64,000 bases of DNA from Adiantum capillus-veneris (lineage: Eukaryota > Streptophyta > Polypodiopsida > Polypodiales > Pteridaceae). A program made the translations under genes and the position numbers. Within the stretch, counting starts at the first letter, position 1. The number at the start of each line of letters is the position of its first letter. The notes under the pieces were generated by a model. The model searched no databases. It was given only the letters and a program-made list of their open reading frames with translations, and was not told the origin of the DNA. The stretch lies in NCBI GenBank assembly GCA_014529385.2, contig CM043960.1:30480396-30544395 (forward strand), written 5' to 3'. Positions 42,613 to 52,466 of this stretch are shown here, in pieces.

Positions 42613-43859
42613 TTTGTCGCTCTAGAAGCACCCGTGGCTACGTTTACATACCTTTGATGATTTGTGGTGGTCCACCACCATAGGACTTGGTTGTTGATGG
42701 TCTAGGAAAGCCGCTCGTGAAGTTTGGTTGCAAACGGACTTGCGGTTTGGCCGTAAGTGCATTTTGACGCTTTGTCTGTCTGATGCCGTTTCTGAGGTTT
42801 AGTGGCGCTTCGGGTCACTTTTTGGTCATGCGGGTCATATGGACTTGTCGAGCATGTCGATATGCTCCTACCCATAAATTTTGGTAGCATTTGGTCGCCG
42901 TTTTGCCGATTTCCCATTTGGTGGCCTCTTGCGGGTTTCTAGGAATTAGGGTTTTTCCCGATGGTTTCCCACTGCCATTGGCTATCCAGGACTGGTCTCC
43001 TAGACTAGGGTAAGCTGCCGATGAAGTCTTGTTTCTTTTAGGTTAGCCGTTTGTACTTGCATGTCTCTACCGCTTGCTTTGTGTGTGACTTCTACGCTAG
43101 TTCTCGCGACAGAATGACAAACATGCGCGAAAAGCTCAAGGTGGTGAGCCTACCTCTCATGTCTGGACCTGGTCGGGTAGCCGTGCGCATCGTAGAAGCT
43201 GTTGGAAGATCGATCCGCTCTAGGTGGCAAAAGCTCTCTCCACAAGGTCGATAGTTAGCAAATCAAACCCAGAAAATCCCCAAAATTCATAATAGATCAC
43301 AAACATCGCCGCAACACATTATATACACTCACATGAAATTTTTATGGCCGGATTTCTCCGTTTTACCAGTATTTTGTCTGAAAAATGGCTATTTCTACTT
43401 ATATACACACACCTAAGGGCTTGATTTGGCGTTTGGCCCCATATACCTGTAGCTTCATGCTGTATAAGGGCATATATACCTGGGTTACTCCATAAAATTT
43501 CGCAATCAAACGTCAACCCTTTAAAAAGTCGAAAATCATGCCCTTTTTTGCTGTTTCTGTTATTGGTTCCGCATTGAGAATGCCTCCCCCCCTCCTAGTC
43601 GGAGTCCTCCCGGACGACAAGGTCTCGCCTCGTAGTATGTGCCGTGCATAGGTTGAAAAAGTTGTGCTAATGCCTGACCGATTAATGTGGCCCTATTTTA
43701 TGCATACTCGGTCAATGCATGGAAAAATTAATGCTGTGCAAGAGAAGGGAATAAGCAAGATGGTTATTGGCATTCGCCGTCGAGGTATCCTGTTTTTTTT
43801 GCAAGTAACAGCTGTAATTCTACTGCTCTTTGTTTAATGGTCTTTTTGGCCAGAGGCAA
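42613..43859 (-). other. Spacer between the second protease ORF and the coiled-coil ORF
   Basis: About 1.25 kb without a convincing frame. On the minus strand it contains GTCGTCCGGGAGGACTCCGA followed by CTAGGAGGGGGGGAGG (43575-43620), strongly resembling the PPT-proximal sequence before the true 3' LTR (GTCGGGGACGACATG...AAGGAGGGGGGGA). What follows to 42613 could be a leftover LTR of another element or an internal promoter for the downstream ORF. A small hairpin, GTGGTGG/CCACCAC, lies near 42665-42680. Confidence 0.5.
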
Positions 43860-44834
43860 CTACTTTGCCGACACTGTTGATGGAGTCGTAGCTATTTCTG
43901 AGGATGGAATTGGCTGGGATGTGATAGCTATGGGCCGTATGGCCTTGGCTTTCCATTGGTAGTTTGGTGCTGCCAACTTTGCCACTGGTTTGTCTGTCAT
44001 TGGCACCCTCTTATATCTGTTTTCCCGGTTGACCTGCAGATTTCTGCTTTCCATTGTTGCTTGTACCGTAGGTATTTGCTTTGTCTTTTGCTTTGGTATC
44101 CAAATGTGAGTGATATTAGGGTTTTGGCTAAGCATTTTCTTTGGAATCCATATCTGCTTGGTTACCTTGGTTTTGGGTTGCACCATCTGCTTTGTTGGAA
44201 TCCGGTTGTCAGATTGTGTTTTTCCCGCCATGGCTTTTCTATCCGTCCGCAGCCATACTTGTTTACCTTGTTTTGGTAGCCTAGATTTTTGCAGTGTAGC
44301 CGGTGATTTCGGCTGTCTGTGATGAGCATGGTTGGCCTTTACCTGGTTGTTTGTCTCAGGTTTCATGTTGATCTTTGGTGGTATGTGTTCTTTTGTTTTT
44401 GTTGCCAGTGATTGCATGGCTTGCATTTGATCCTGATGGTCCTTTTGAGCAAAAGCTATCACCTGCTGTTCGTGTTCGTGCTGGATTTTGACTGCCTGTG
44501 CTTTCCAGTCTATTTGGACATTGTATGCTTTTTGCCAAGGTTGCCCTAGCATCATTGGTTGTTGTGTGCTTTCATCTGTCACCACATAGAATTTGTGTGG
44601 GTAAATATATTGATGTAACTGTATATGCAATATAATCCACCCTAATGTTTTCAATGGATGTGATGTGCTACTTTCCAGCACTTGGGGAGTAGGATGAAGT
44701 TGATCTCTGACTTGGAGCTGTTGGTATAATCCGTAAGAGATCAAATTTGCTTGAGCACCCGAATCGAGCAAGGTTGGTGATTCAACTTGATTGTTGCCCA
44801 CCTTGACTGTAATTATTGGCTCTACTGTGTCCTC
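43860..44834 (-). CDS. Second aspartic-protease-like ORF of element 2
   Basis: The frame follows integrase in the same register, separated by one TAA at 44835-44837; the ORF methionine is at 44801. Near its start it has PTLLDSGAQANLISYGLY (DSGA at 44754-44765), and about 75 residues later QPMMLGQPWQKAYNVQIDW. A D-S/T-G-A active site plus a downstream hydrophobic I/L-L-G motif is the signature of a retropepsin monomer. After that come about 200 residues rich in Lys, Gln, Pro and Thr with no known domain. Element 2 already has a protease upstream of RT, with different flanking sequence (ILDSGAGVAIATKE), so this is an additional one. Function is inferred from motifs only. Confidence 0.6.
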   Translation of the reverse strand, partial: EDTVEPIITVKVGNNQVESPTLLDSGAQANLISYGLYQQLQVRDQLHPTPQVLESSTSHPLKTLGWIILHIQLHQYIYPHKFYVVTDESTQQPMMLGQPWQKAYNVQIDWKAQAVKIQHEHEQQVIAFAQKDHQDQMQAMQSLATKTKEHIPPKINMKPETNNQVKANHAHHRQPKSPATLQKSRLPKQGKQVWLRTDRKAMAGKTQSDNRIPTKQMVQPKTKVTKQIWIPKKMLSQNPNITHIWIPKQKTKQIPTVQATMESRNLQVNRENRYKRVPMTDKPVAKLAAPNYQWKAKAIRPIAITSQPIPSSEIATTPSTVSAK

Positions 44835-46487
44835 TTACAAGTTCATCAGTCGAATGGCATTGATTCTCAATGGTGGTTTACATTGTTGTTGTCGTCGCAG
44901 AAGCCGTCTTTTTGCAATGCGTTCTTGTGCTTCGGTTTGAGCTTCCTCCCGTACTCTCTCTTTTTCCTTCATTCTTTGCTTTCGTTGATGAATTTGTTGG
45001 AGCATCTCCTGTGTGAGTGGTAGGTGATATCTCCTTAGTCGACACCCACTAATCCAGTTTGGCATTTCTTCACCTGCTAACGTAGCAAGCTTGACCGCCC
45101 CACTTTGTGATAGATCATGAATCACAAATGGTCCCATCCCTCGCTTTTTCAGTTTCTTGGCATGTTGCTTCAAGGTATAAACAAGTACGTAATCACCTGT
45201 TTTAAACTCTTTGGTACGCACATGTTTGTCAAAAAATTCCTTTTGTCTTCTCTTTTTAGCATAGATCAAAGCGACAGCTCGTAAGCGGAGTTCATCTAGC
45301 TTTTCAAGATCATTAATTCGTGAAGAGAGTTCATGCCCTGTCCAATCCAAGCTTGTTGCTACTCGTAGAGTTGGGATTAAAAACTCTATGGGTAGTATAG
45401 CATTTAGCCCAAACACCATGTTGTATGGTGTTGTTCCTATTGAGGTTTTGTAAGCTACCCTGTATGCCCATAGTGTTGAGTGTAGCTGCTGATCCCAATC
45501 GGTCCTTGAATGTGACACTATTTTAGTGAGAACCGTGCATAGTGTTTTATTTGTGGCCTCCGCTTGCCCATTGGCCTGTGGATGGTATGGTGCTGATTTT
45601 CTATGTATGACCATGAAATCCTCTAGTAGATATTCAATGACTTCATTGAGGAAGTGTGTTCCACGGTCACTGACAATTTCTATTGGTAACCCGTAACGTA
45701 CAAAAACATTCTCATACAAAAATTGAGCCGTCGTGCGTGCATCAGCTTTTTGTGTTGCTTTGGCTTTGACCCATTTTGTGAGATAATCCGTAGCCACAAT
45801 AATATATTGGGTATGGGTGCGATATGCAGGGGGTGATATAGGTCCCACAAAATCAATGCCCCACTTTGCAAATGCCCTTGCCCCCATCATTGGCCTTAAT
45901 GGCATCTCATCTCTTTTGATTGGTACTTTGGTGCGTTGACATGCATCACAATGTTTGACAAACTCCTCGGCATCCATGTGCAATGTAGGCCACCAAATTC
46001 CTACGGTTAAGACAAGTTTTGCCGTCTTATCGCCCGAAAAATGGCCTCCACTTACTCCGCTATGTGCATGTTCTAGAATCAGCAGGTATTCGCTTTCACT
46101 TGCACAGATTCTAAGTTGGTTGTCCTTTCCCCGTTTATAGAGTTGATTTGCAATTAGCTGAAAGTCACGAGCTTCCATCTCTATAGCTTTCTCCCGTGCT
46201 CTTGTAGTGTTCTCACGGAACGTTCTGGTGGTTAGGAAGTCAATGATATATTGACTCCATGCAGGTGCTATGTTCACCCGAAACAAAGTTGCGTGATCCA
46301 CTGGTCGTTTGGCACTACATATTATACAATTGGTAACATAAGAATGTGTATCCGCATACATAGTTGGCCAATAAACCCCTAATTGTTTCAGTCTTTGGTG
46401 CGTTTTCATTGTCGAACAATGAAATGCACAACCCTGGACATGAGCCTCTTCCAGGTAGCACTCGAATTCTTCCGGATTTATACATAA
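44835..46487 (-). CDS. Integrase of element 2 with two N-terminal zinc-binding modules
   Basis: The methionine-initiated frame is 46409-44835, but the register is open back to the TGA at 46488. The first His/Cys module is HVQGCAFH...NCIICSAKRP; after a spacer with ATLFRVNIAPAWSQYIIDFL, the second is HAHSGVSGGHFSGDK...HCDACQRTK. The catalytic core follows: GIDFVGPISPP (first Asp, about 45855), VSDRGTHF (second Asp, about 45670) and ANGQAEATNKTL (Glu, about 45560). The C-terminal segment has TGDYVLVYTLKQHAKKLKKR and a final basic tail. Integrase inserts element cDNA into host DNA. One module is the normal number; two is unusual, and the related element 1 remnant has the first module as well. 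Confidence 0.88.
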   Translation of the reverse strand, partial: LCINPEEFECYLEEAHVQGCAFHCSTMKTHQRLKQLGVYWPTMYADTHSYVTNCIICSAKRPVDHATLFRVNIAPAWSQYIIDFLTTRTFRENTTRAREKAIEMEARDFQLIANQLYKRGKDNQLRICASESEYLLILEHAHSGVSGGHFSGDKTAKLVLTVGIWWPTLHMDAEEFVKHCDACQRTKVPIKRDEMPLRPMMGARAFAKWGIDFVGPISPPAYRTHTQYIIVATDYLTKWVKAKATQKADARTTAQFLYENVFVRYGLPIEIVSDRGTHFLNEVIEYLLEDFMVIHRKSAPYHPQANGQAEATNKTLCTVLTKIVSHSRTDWDQQLHSTLWAYRVAYKTSIGTTPYNMVFGLNAILPIEFLIPTLRVATSLDWTGHELSSRINDLEKLDELRLRAVALIYAKKRRQKEFFDKHVRTKEFKTGDYVLVYTLKQHAKKLKKRGMGPFVIHDLSQSGAVKLATLAGEEMPNWISGCRLRRYHLPLTQEMLQQIHQRKQRMKEKERVREEAQTEAQERIAKRRLLRRQQQCKPPLRINAIRLMNL

Positions 46488-49400
46488 TCATAGGATTAGG
46501 TCAGATTCAAGATGATACAGCCGTCCTGCTATCAACTGAAAGTTTTTTGTTTGTCGAATTGTTCGCTGTTTGGATCTACATCCTGTATTATCAAACTCAC
46601 TTCCAAATGAGAGAATGCTAACTATTTCTTGAGACCATTTGGGTACCATTTCAATGTTGAAAAGATAAGCATCTGGTATGTCATCATCTACCCCTTGAAG
46701 AGCTTCCCCGTTGTGTATTCTTGAAAGATGATGAGCTCGCAGATGAGTTTTTCCCTTTTTGACCACCACTGTGAAGTCAAATTCTAGCAATATAATAAAC
46801 CAGCGTACGATCCTCCCTGTGTTGCAAGGTTTATTTACTAGGTATAAAAGAGCTTGATGATCCGTGAAGAACACAAATTTGTTTGCAAGCAAATAATGCC
46901 GAAATTTCTTTACAGCATAAATCATTCCTAGCCCTTCCCTCTCGGTGGTTGTGTAGTTCTTTTCTGCACTGTTTAACTGTCGGCTCGCATAGCAAACTGG
47001 AAAATCCATTGTTCCATCTCCAGGTTGAGCTAGAATGCTTCCAATGGCATATGCCGAAGCATCAATGTGCACATGGAATATCTTGTCCCAATCTGGTGCC
47101 TTTAGCACAGGTGCGGATATAAGGTTTTCTTTCAGCCTTTGGAATGAAGTCTCACACTCATTGGTCCATTCGAAATTGACTAGCAAACGATACAGAGGTT
47201 GTGCGATGACCGCATACATGTAGATGAATCTTCGATAATATCCACAGTGCCCCATAAAGGATTGCACTTGTTTTGCATTAGTAGGCCTGGGCAGGTCTAC
47301 AATGACTTTGACTTTGTCCATGTCTGTGGTTATGCCGTTTCTTGAGACAATGTGTCCTAAGATTCGTCCTTGCTTAACCATAAATACACACTTTTCCGGG
47401 TTTAGACAGATTTGATATGTTCTGCACTTTTCAAAGACCTTTTGCAAATGGTTGATATGTTCCTCTCGCAGAAGAGAGTGTACACACAGGTCATCCATGT
47501 ATATTTCTAAGAAAATTCTTAGGTATTCCTTGAAAGCGTGAGTCATTAACCTCTGGAAAGTGGCTGGTGCATTTGTTAAGCCAAATGGCATAACTCGATA
47601 TGCATAAATCCCCCATTCTGTGGCAAAAGCTGTTTTGTGTTGATCCTCCCTTGCTATTTCCAATTGGTTGTATTCTGAAAACCCATCCAGAAAGGAATAA
47701 GCCCGTTTCCCGGCCACTCGCTCAAGGACATGTTCTGTAATTGGCAAGGGATAATTATCCCTTATGGTTGCCGCATTCACCTTTTTGAGATTTACACACA
47801 CTCGCAGTTTTCCATTCTTCTTGGGAACTACCACAATAGGTGAAACCCAATCTGTATGTTCAATTTCATAGATGAACTCTGCGTCCATCAGCCTATCAAT
47901 CTCTTCTTTGATTCGTTTGGCAAATGTGTCATTATATGTATAAGGACGTTGTTTGCTAGGTTTTGCATCCGATTTTAAAGGAATTGTATGTCGGCATATC
48001 AATGGATCAACTCCTTTAAGGTCTTTATAGGACCAAGCAAACACATCTTTATATTTCGTGAGAAGTTGTGTTAGCTGTGCTTCCTCCTCAGGCTCTAAAT
48101 CATTAGCTATATAGACCGGTTGGGGCTTTTCACCTGGTTCTGCGAGGTCTATTCTTTTTGCATTTTCAGGCCCATCGTAAGATTCTTGGTTGGTTCTCTC
48201 CCGGATTGGTGGTGTCATGATGATTTTTCTATCCTGGATAGTAAATTTCCTATAGTGTGGTGGTACGTTCATGTTGCCCTTTCCTAACTCCCCTTTACCA
48301 TCACTATCCTCTTCAGTAGTCCATATCTCCCTCAAAGACCGTTTTAGTTCTTGGTATTTCTGTTTACGGTCCAGTTTGGTCCACTCTTGGTCTTTTGTTG
48401 GTTCTTTTTTTGACTTTCCAGATTTTTGTGATTTTGTTTCAGCCCTAGCTTTTCTTTCCTGTTTTATTTCTTCTCGCGTTCGTTCTTTTTGATTTTCTGA
48501 GAATTTCCCTGATATTTGATCTTTCACACAATCCTCTGCTTTTACAAGTATCAAATAGTGAGTTTTACCTTTTATCCTTGGCATCAGGTTCTCTCTCACT
48601 TTATTTCCGGCTCTTTTCTTCCTATAGAGTTCTTGGCGTCTAGAATGTTGATTACCAAAATCATAAAACTTGATATTCTCTGCTTCATTCCCACGCTCAC
48701 TGGAGGTGTCCGAACACTCATTATCTGCCTCATCATTTACTTCCAGTTGTTCAGAAGAGTTGTAAAACTCTTCTTGTTCTGGAGGTACTACCGTCTCTTT
48801 TTCTGGCACCACGCTTACCATGTAATATGGCATCACATCGTAACCATCCTTATCGCAAAATTTTGTTGTTGGACTGTCGGTAATGGTACAAACATCTAAC
48901 GTCGCCAGCATGTGTTCCCATTGTAGAGGCTCCAAGGCATCTTCATGGAATGGTTCCGGAATATACTCTTTGTCCTCAATTGCTCTCTCTAAGACGCATT
49001 CCTCTTTCCTTAAGCTTCCACAATGTGAAGCTCCGCACATCCATAGCTCTTTTGGTTGCCCCAACCATGCTGGTAGCTCTGATCCTGCTATTGTAGCCGA
49101 ATCAAACTCTTCCACCTGTGTTTGGTTTACATCTTTGTAACTATGGTCTTTCAGTTGTATTTTAGTTGTCGTCTCGCCATGTCTGAGGTATATGTGGTCA
49201 TAATCCCAATCTTGGACCATCTTCAGTTGTCGCATGAATGGTCGTCCCAAGATTATCTCATAATTGTTCTTTTTGTCGAAATCGACTATTGCAAATGTAT
49301 GCTCATAATCGATCCCGCACAAAGTGACAATTACTTTTTCCAAGAGTCCAAGAAGCTTTTCCATGAAACCATCTGCCAACTGCAGCTTCATTCTGGTAGC

Positions 49401-49739
49401 CCTCCGAGTTGGTTTTCCCCATTTTTTCCAGATTTCCTTGGTGGCGATAGCAACTCCAGCTCCACTGTCAAGAATGGCTTTGAAAACTACTCCTTGGAAT
49501 TCTACAGGTAGCGTCGTGTTTCCGTCTTCTCCCTCACAATATTCTCCAACCTTATTCAATGGTACCGGCCTAGTGTTTAGGTTAGGTCTGTCCAATTCCC
49601 TGATTCCTTCTTGTAGTTTCAAGGTGGGGTCCTTCACTCCAAATTTTTCTAGGAATTTTTCTACTGTGGTCCACATGTTTGGCCTTAGCCTTAGGAGTTC
49701 TGCTAACGTGATTGTGTATGCCACCGGGGTGGATAACAT
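46488..49739 (-). CDS. Protease (duplicate copy), RT and RNase H of element 2
   Basis: A 1083-codon frame. Its first ~489 codons are a tandem copy of upstream sequence and include a complete protease (LDSGAG at 49455-49472, EIILGRPFMRQL). RT begins near 48100 (KYKDVFAWSYKDLKGVDPLI), with SPIVVVPKKNGKLRVCVNLK, FLDGFSEYNQL, MPFGLTNAPATFQRLM and the catalytic YMDDL at 47488-47502. RNase H has HVHIDASAYAIGSILAQPG, TTEREGLGMIYAVKKFRHYL and FFTDHQALLYLVNKP. RT and RNase H copy element RNA into DNA. The catalytic residues look intact. The frame is separated from integrase by a single TGA at 46488 and from the upstream part by a TGA at 49752. Confidence 0.9.
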   Translation of the reverse strand: MLSTPVAYTITLAELLRLRPNMWTTVEKFLEKFGVKDPTLKLQEGIRELDRPNLNTRPVPLNKVGEYCEGEDGNTTLPVEFQGVVFKAILDSGAGVAIATKEIWKKWGKPTRRATRMKLQLADGFMEKLLGLLEKVIVTLCGIDYEHTFAIVDFDKKNNYEIILGRPFMRQLKMVQDWDYDHIYLRHGETTTKIQLKDHSYKDVNQTQVEEFDSATIAGSELPAWLGQPKELWMCGASHCGSLRKEECVLERAIEDKEYIPEPFHEDALEPLQWEHMLATLDVCTITDSPTTKFCDKDGYDVMPYYMVSVVPEKETVVPPEQEEFYNSSEQLEVNDEADNECSDTSSERGNEAENIKFYDFGNQHSRRQELYRKKRAGNKVRENLMPRIKGKTHYLILVKAEDCVKDQISGKFSENQKERTREEIKQERKARAETKSQKSGKSKKEPTKDQEWTKLDRKQKYQELKRSLREIWTTEEDSDGKGELGKGNMNVPPHYRKFTIQDRKIIMTPPIRERTNQESYDGPENAKRIDLAEPGEKPQPVYIANDLEPEEEAQLTQLLTKYKDVFAWSYKDLKGVDPLICRHTIPLKSDAKPSKQRPYTYNDTFAKRIKEEIDRLMDAEFIYEIEHTDWVSPIVVVPKKNGKLRVCVNLKKVNAATIRDNYPLPITEHVLERVAGKRAYSFLDGFSEYNQLEIAREDQHKTAFATEWGIYAYRVMPFGLTNAPATFQRLMTHAFKEYLRIFLEIYMDDLCVHSLLREEHINHLQKVFEKCRTYQICLNPEKCVFMVKQGRILGHIVSRNGITTDMDKVKVIVDLPRPTNAKQVQSFMGHCGYYRRFIYMYAVIAQPLYRLLVNFEWTNECETSFQRLKENLISAPVLKAPDWDKIFHVHIDASAYAIGSILAQPGDGTMDFPVCYASRQLNSAEKNYTTTEREGLGMIYAVKKFRHYLLANKFVFFTDHQALLYLVNKPCNTGRIVRWFIILLEFDFTVVVKKGKTHLRAHHLSRIHNGEALQGVDDDIPDAYLFNIEMVPKWSQEIVSILSFGSEFDNTGCRSKQRTIRQTKNFQLIAGRLYHLESDLIL

Positions 49740-51204
49740 GTTGCCCTTTCCTCACTCCCCTTTACCATCACTATCCTCTTCAGTAGTCCATATCTCCCTC
49801 AAAGACCGTTTTAGTTCTTGGTATTTCTGTTTACGGTCCAGTTTGGTCCACTCTTGGTCTTTTGTTGGTTCTTTTTTTGACTTTCCAGATTTTTGTGATT
49901 TTGTTTCAGCCCTAGCTTTTCTTTCCTGTTTTATTTCTTCTCGCGTTCGTTCTTTTTGATTTTCTGAGAATTTCCCTGATATTTGATCTTTCACACAATC
50001 CTCTGCTTTTACAAGTATCAAATAGTGAGTTTTACCTTTTATCCTTGGCATCAGGTTCTCTCTCACTTTATTTCCGGCTCTTTTCTTCCTATAGAGTTCT
50101 TGGCGTCTAGAATGTTGATTACCAAAATCATAAAACTTGATATTCTCTGCTTCATTCCCACGCTCACTGGAGGTGTCCGAACACTCATTATCTGCCTCAT
50201 CATTTACTTCCAGTTGTTCAGAAGAGTTGTAAAACTCTTCTTGTTCTGGAGGTACTACCGTCTCTTTTTCTGGCACCACGCTTACCATGTAATATGGCAT
50301 CACATCGTAACCATCCTTATCGCAAAATTTTGTTGTTGGACTGTCGGTAATGGTACAAACATCTAACGTCGCCAGCATGTGTTCCCATTGTAGAGGCTCC
50401 AAGGCATCTTCATGGAATGGTTCCGGAATATACTCTTTGTCCTCAATTGCTCTCTCTAAGACGCATTCCTCTTTCCTTAAGCTTCCACAATGTGAAGCTC
50501 CGCACATCCATAGCTCTTTTGGTTGCCCCAACCATGCTGGTAGCTCTGATCCTGCTATTGTAGCCGAATCAAACTCTTCCACCTGTGTTTGGTTTACATC
50601 TTTGTAACTATGGTCTTTCAGTTGTATTTTAGTTGTCGTCTCGCCATGTCTGAGGTATATGTGGTCATAATCCCAATCTTGGACCATCTTCAGTTGTCGC
50701 ATGAATGGTCGTCCCAAGATTATCTCATAATTGTTCTTTTTGTCGAAATCGACTATTGCAAATGTATGCTCATAATCGATCCCGCACAAAGTGACAATTA
50801 CTTTTTCCAAGAGTCCAAGAAGCTTTTCCATGAAACCATCTGCCAACTGCAGCTTCATTCTGGTAGCCCTCCGAGTTGGTTTTCCCCATTTTTTCCAGAT
50901 TTCCTTGGTGGCGATAGCAACTCCAGCTCCACTGTCAAGAATGGCTTTGAAAACTACTCCTTGGAATTCTACAGGTAGCGTCGTGTTTCCGTCTTCTCCC
51001 TCACAATATTCTCCAACCTTATTCAATGGTACCGGCCTAGTGTTTAGGTTAGGTCTGTCCAATTCCCTGATTCCTTCTTGTAGTTTCAAGGTGGGGTCCT
51101 TCACTCCAAATTTTTCTAGGAATTTTTCTACTGTGGTCCACATGTTTGGCCTTAGCCTTAGGAGTTCTGCTAACGTGATTGTGTATGCCACCGGGGTGGA
51201 TAAC
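48271..51204. repeat. In-frame tandem duplication, unit 1467 bp
   Basis: Copies 48271-49737 and 49738-51204 are nearly identical (offset 1467 bp = 489 codons exactly). They cover the post-Gag linker, the protease and the start of the region before RT. The one difference I noticed is at 48286 versus 49753: TTA on the minus strand in the first copy against TGA in the second, which creates the stop ending the upstream frame. Near-identity indicates a recent event or an assembly duplication. Confidence 0.93.
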
Positions 51205-52313
51205 AACTCAATCAATCCTTGTGAATCCATCACCTTGTTAGACGAAAGTCTTTGAGATGGGATTGCTCTCACTTCCGACTTAGCTTCATATTCTCCTAAG
51301 TAAGAGGGTAAGGTTCTCAAAGAGTCTAGTTGGCTGTGCCTTGAACTAATAGATCCTTGGTCTCCCCCTTGTGAATGTATCTCAAAGTTTATTTGTGATC
51401 TTGCCTCAAATTCTTCAATAGGAGGTAGGATCACATTCTTTTCTTTTCTCGTGCTATTCATGTGGTCATTCATCCTATTAGCCTCGTTGGCCTCTCGGAT
51501 TTGCTTCCACAGATCATCTAGACCATTACCGTCCTTTCCCATTTCTGCCAATATTTTAGGATGGACCCCGTCACTTGCCTCATCGATGGTATTGGGCACT
51601 ATGATAGGCTCTCCACTGGATTCATATTTATTAGTGAGTCTTTCTTTTGTTTCCTCATGTTTCTCCAATGTTGGTTGGATAGGGGTTGGAGCTGGTGCGT
51701 CATGGCAATTTTTTGGTTTTCCCAACGGGTCTTCCATCAATGATTGAGCCGTCTCGATCATCTTTTTACACATATCCAACCTTTGTTTTTCTATTTCCGC
51801 ATATGGATATGTCATCCACCTTTGCTCCTGGGTCTGGTTTTTTTTAAGTCGAGCTTCATAGGCTTTTAGAAGCGCATCCAGCTGCTCGTTTACCTTGTCT
51901 TCCAGCACAGATCCTCCTGATCCTGCACTTTTGGGCTCAGCTAATTCCTTTGGTGGTATGGCTGCTGTGGTGTGTGAGCTTAGGCTAGCTAGATCTTCTA
52001 ACCGGTCCAACCTGTTCTTTGTATGTTTCAACTCATCGGATAGGGCTGTTTGCTCTCGCTCTTTCCTGGCTTTCCTACGCGCCTTTCTTACCTTCCAAGT
52101 GCTTCTTGGATTTTTCGTTTCTGAACTTTGGGCATCTGTTTTTGGTTCTTCTATTATGGGTTCGTTCGTCCTTCTTTGGGCTTGGGCCCGTGTCACCACC
52201 TGAAAAGGTATGACTGTTTCATTTTTTGATACTCCACTGGAGGATACTGTTTCAAACAGGTTCAAGGTGGCTTTTGCTCCTTTACTCGGGTTTTTAGGGC
52301 AATCAGGAATCAA
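49752..52313 (-). CDS. Gag C terminus, linker and protease of element 2
   Basis: An 853-codon frame. Upstream of its first methionine the same register carries two zinc knuckles, CYKCGGDH...LRDC (with a TGA at 52383-52385 inside) and CPKCGITHLIPDC. The body has a charged linker with coiled-coil potential (KVRKARRKARKEREQTALSD), then STPVAYTITLAELLRLRPNM, NKVGEYCEGEDGNTTLP, and protease (ILDSGAGVAIATKE, active site at 50922-50936; EIILGRPFMRQL). Zinc knuckles bind RNA in Gag; the protease matures the polyprotein. It ends at the stop created in the duplicated unit. Confidence 0.85.
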   Translation of the reverse strand: MIPDCPKNPSKGAKATLNLFETVSSSGVSKNETVIPFQVVTRAQAQRRTNEPIIEEPKTDAQSSETKNPRSTWKVRKARRKARKEREQTALSDELKHTKNRLDRLEDLASLSSHTTAAIPPKELAEPKSAGSGGSVLEDKVNEQLDALLKAYEARLKKNQTQEQRWMTYPYAEIEKQRLDMCKKMIETAQSLMEDPLGKPKNCHDAPAPTPIQPTLEKHEETKERLTNKYESSGEPIIVPNTIDEASDGVHPKILAEMGKDGNGLDDLWKQIREANEANRMNDHMNSTRKEKNVILPPIEEFEARSQINFEIHSQGGDQGSISSRHSQLDSLRTLPSYLGEYEAKSEVRAIPSQRLSSNKVMDSQGLIELLSTPVAYTITLAELLRLRPNMWTTVEKFLEKFGVKDPTLKLQEGIRELDRPNLNTRPVPLNKVGEYCEGEDGNTTLPVEFQGVVFKAILDSGAGVAIATKEIWKKWGKPTRRATRMKLQLADGFMEKLLGLLEKVIVTLCGIDYEHTFAIVDFDKKNNYEIILGRPFMRQLKMVQDWDYDHIYLRHGETTTKIQLKDHSYKDVNQTQVEEFDSATIAGSELPAWLGQPKELWMCGASHCGSLRKEECVLERAIEDKEYIPEPFHEDALEPLQWEHMLATLDVCTITDSPTTKFCDKDGYDVMPYYMVSVVPEKETVVPPEQEEFYNSSEQLEVNDEADNECSDTSSERGNEAENIKFYDFGNQHSRRQELYRKKRAGNKVRENLMPRIKGKTHYLILVKAEDCVKDQISGKFSENQKERTREEIKQERKARAETKSQKSGKSKKEPTKDQEWTKLDRKQKYQELKRSLREIWTTEEDSDGKGE

Positions 52314-52466
52314 ATGAGTAATCCCACATTTTGGGCAATACGCATTGACTCTAATGATTTCATCATGGGGACAGTCTCTCAGTCAATGGTCTCCGCCACA
52401 CTTGTAACAGGGGCCCTTGGGTTGTTGAGGTGCTCCTTGAGCTCCTTGTTGCTGGTAAGTCTGTCT

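Noticed and set aside
48516-50978. Plus-strand frames of 85-211 codons, each present twice
   Set aside because: They are antisense shadows of the duplicated protease-linker region and are repeated only because the 1467-bp unit is.
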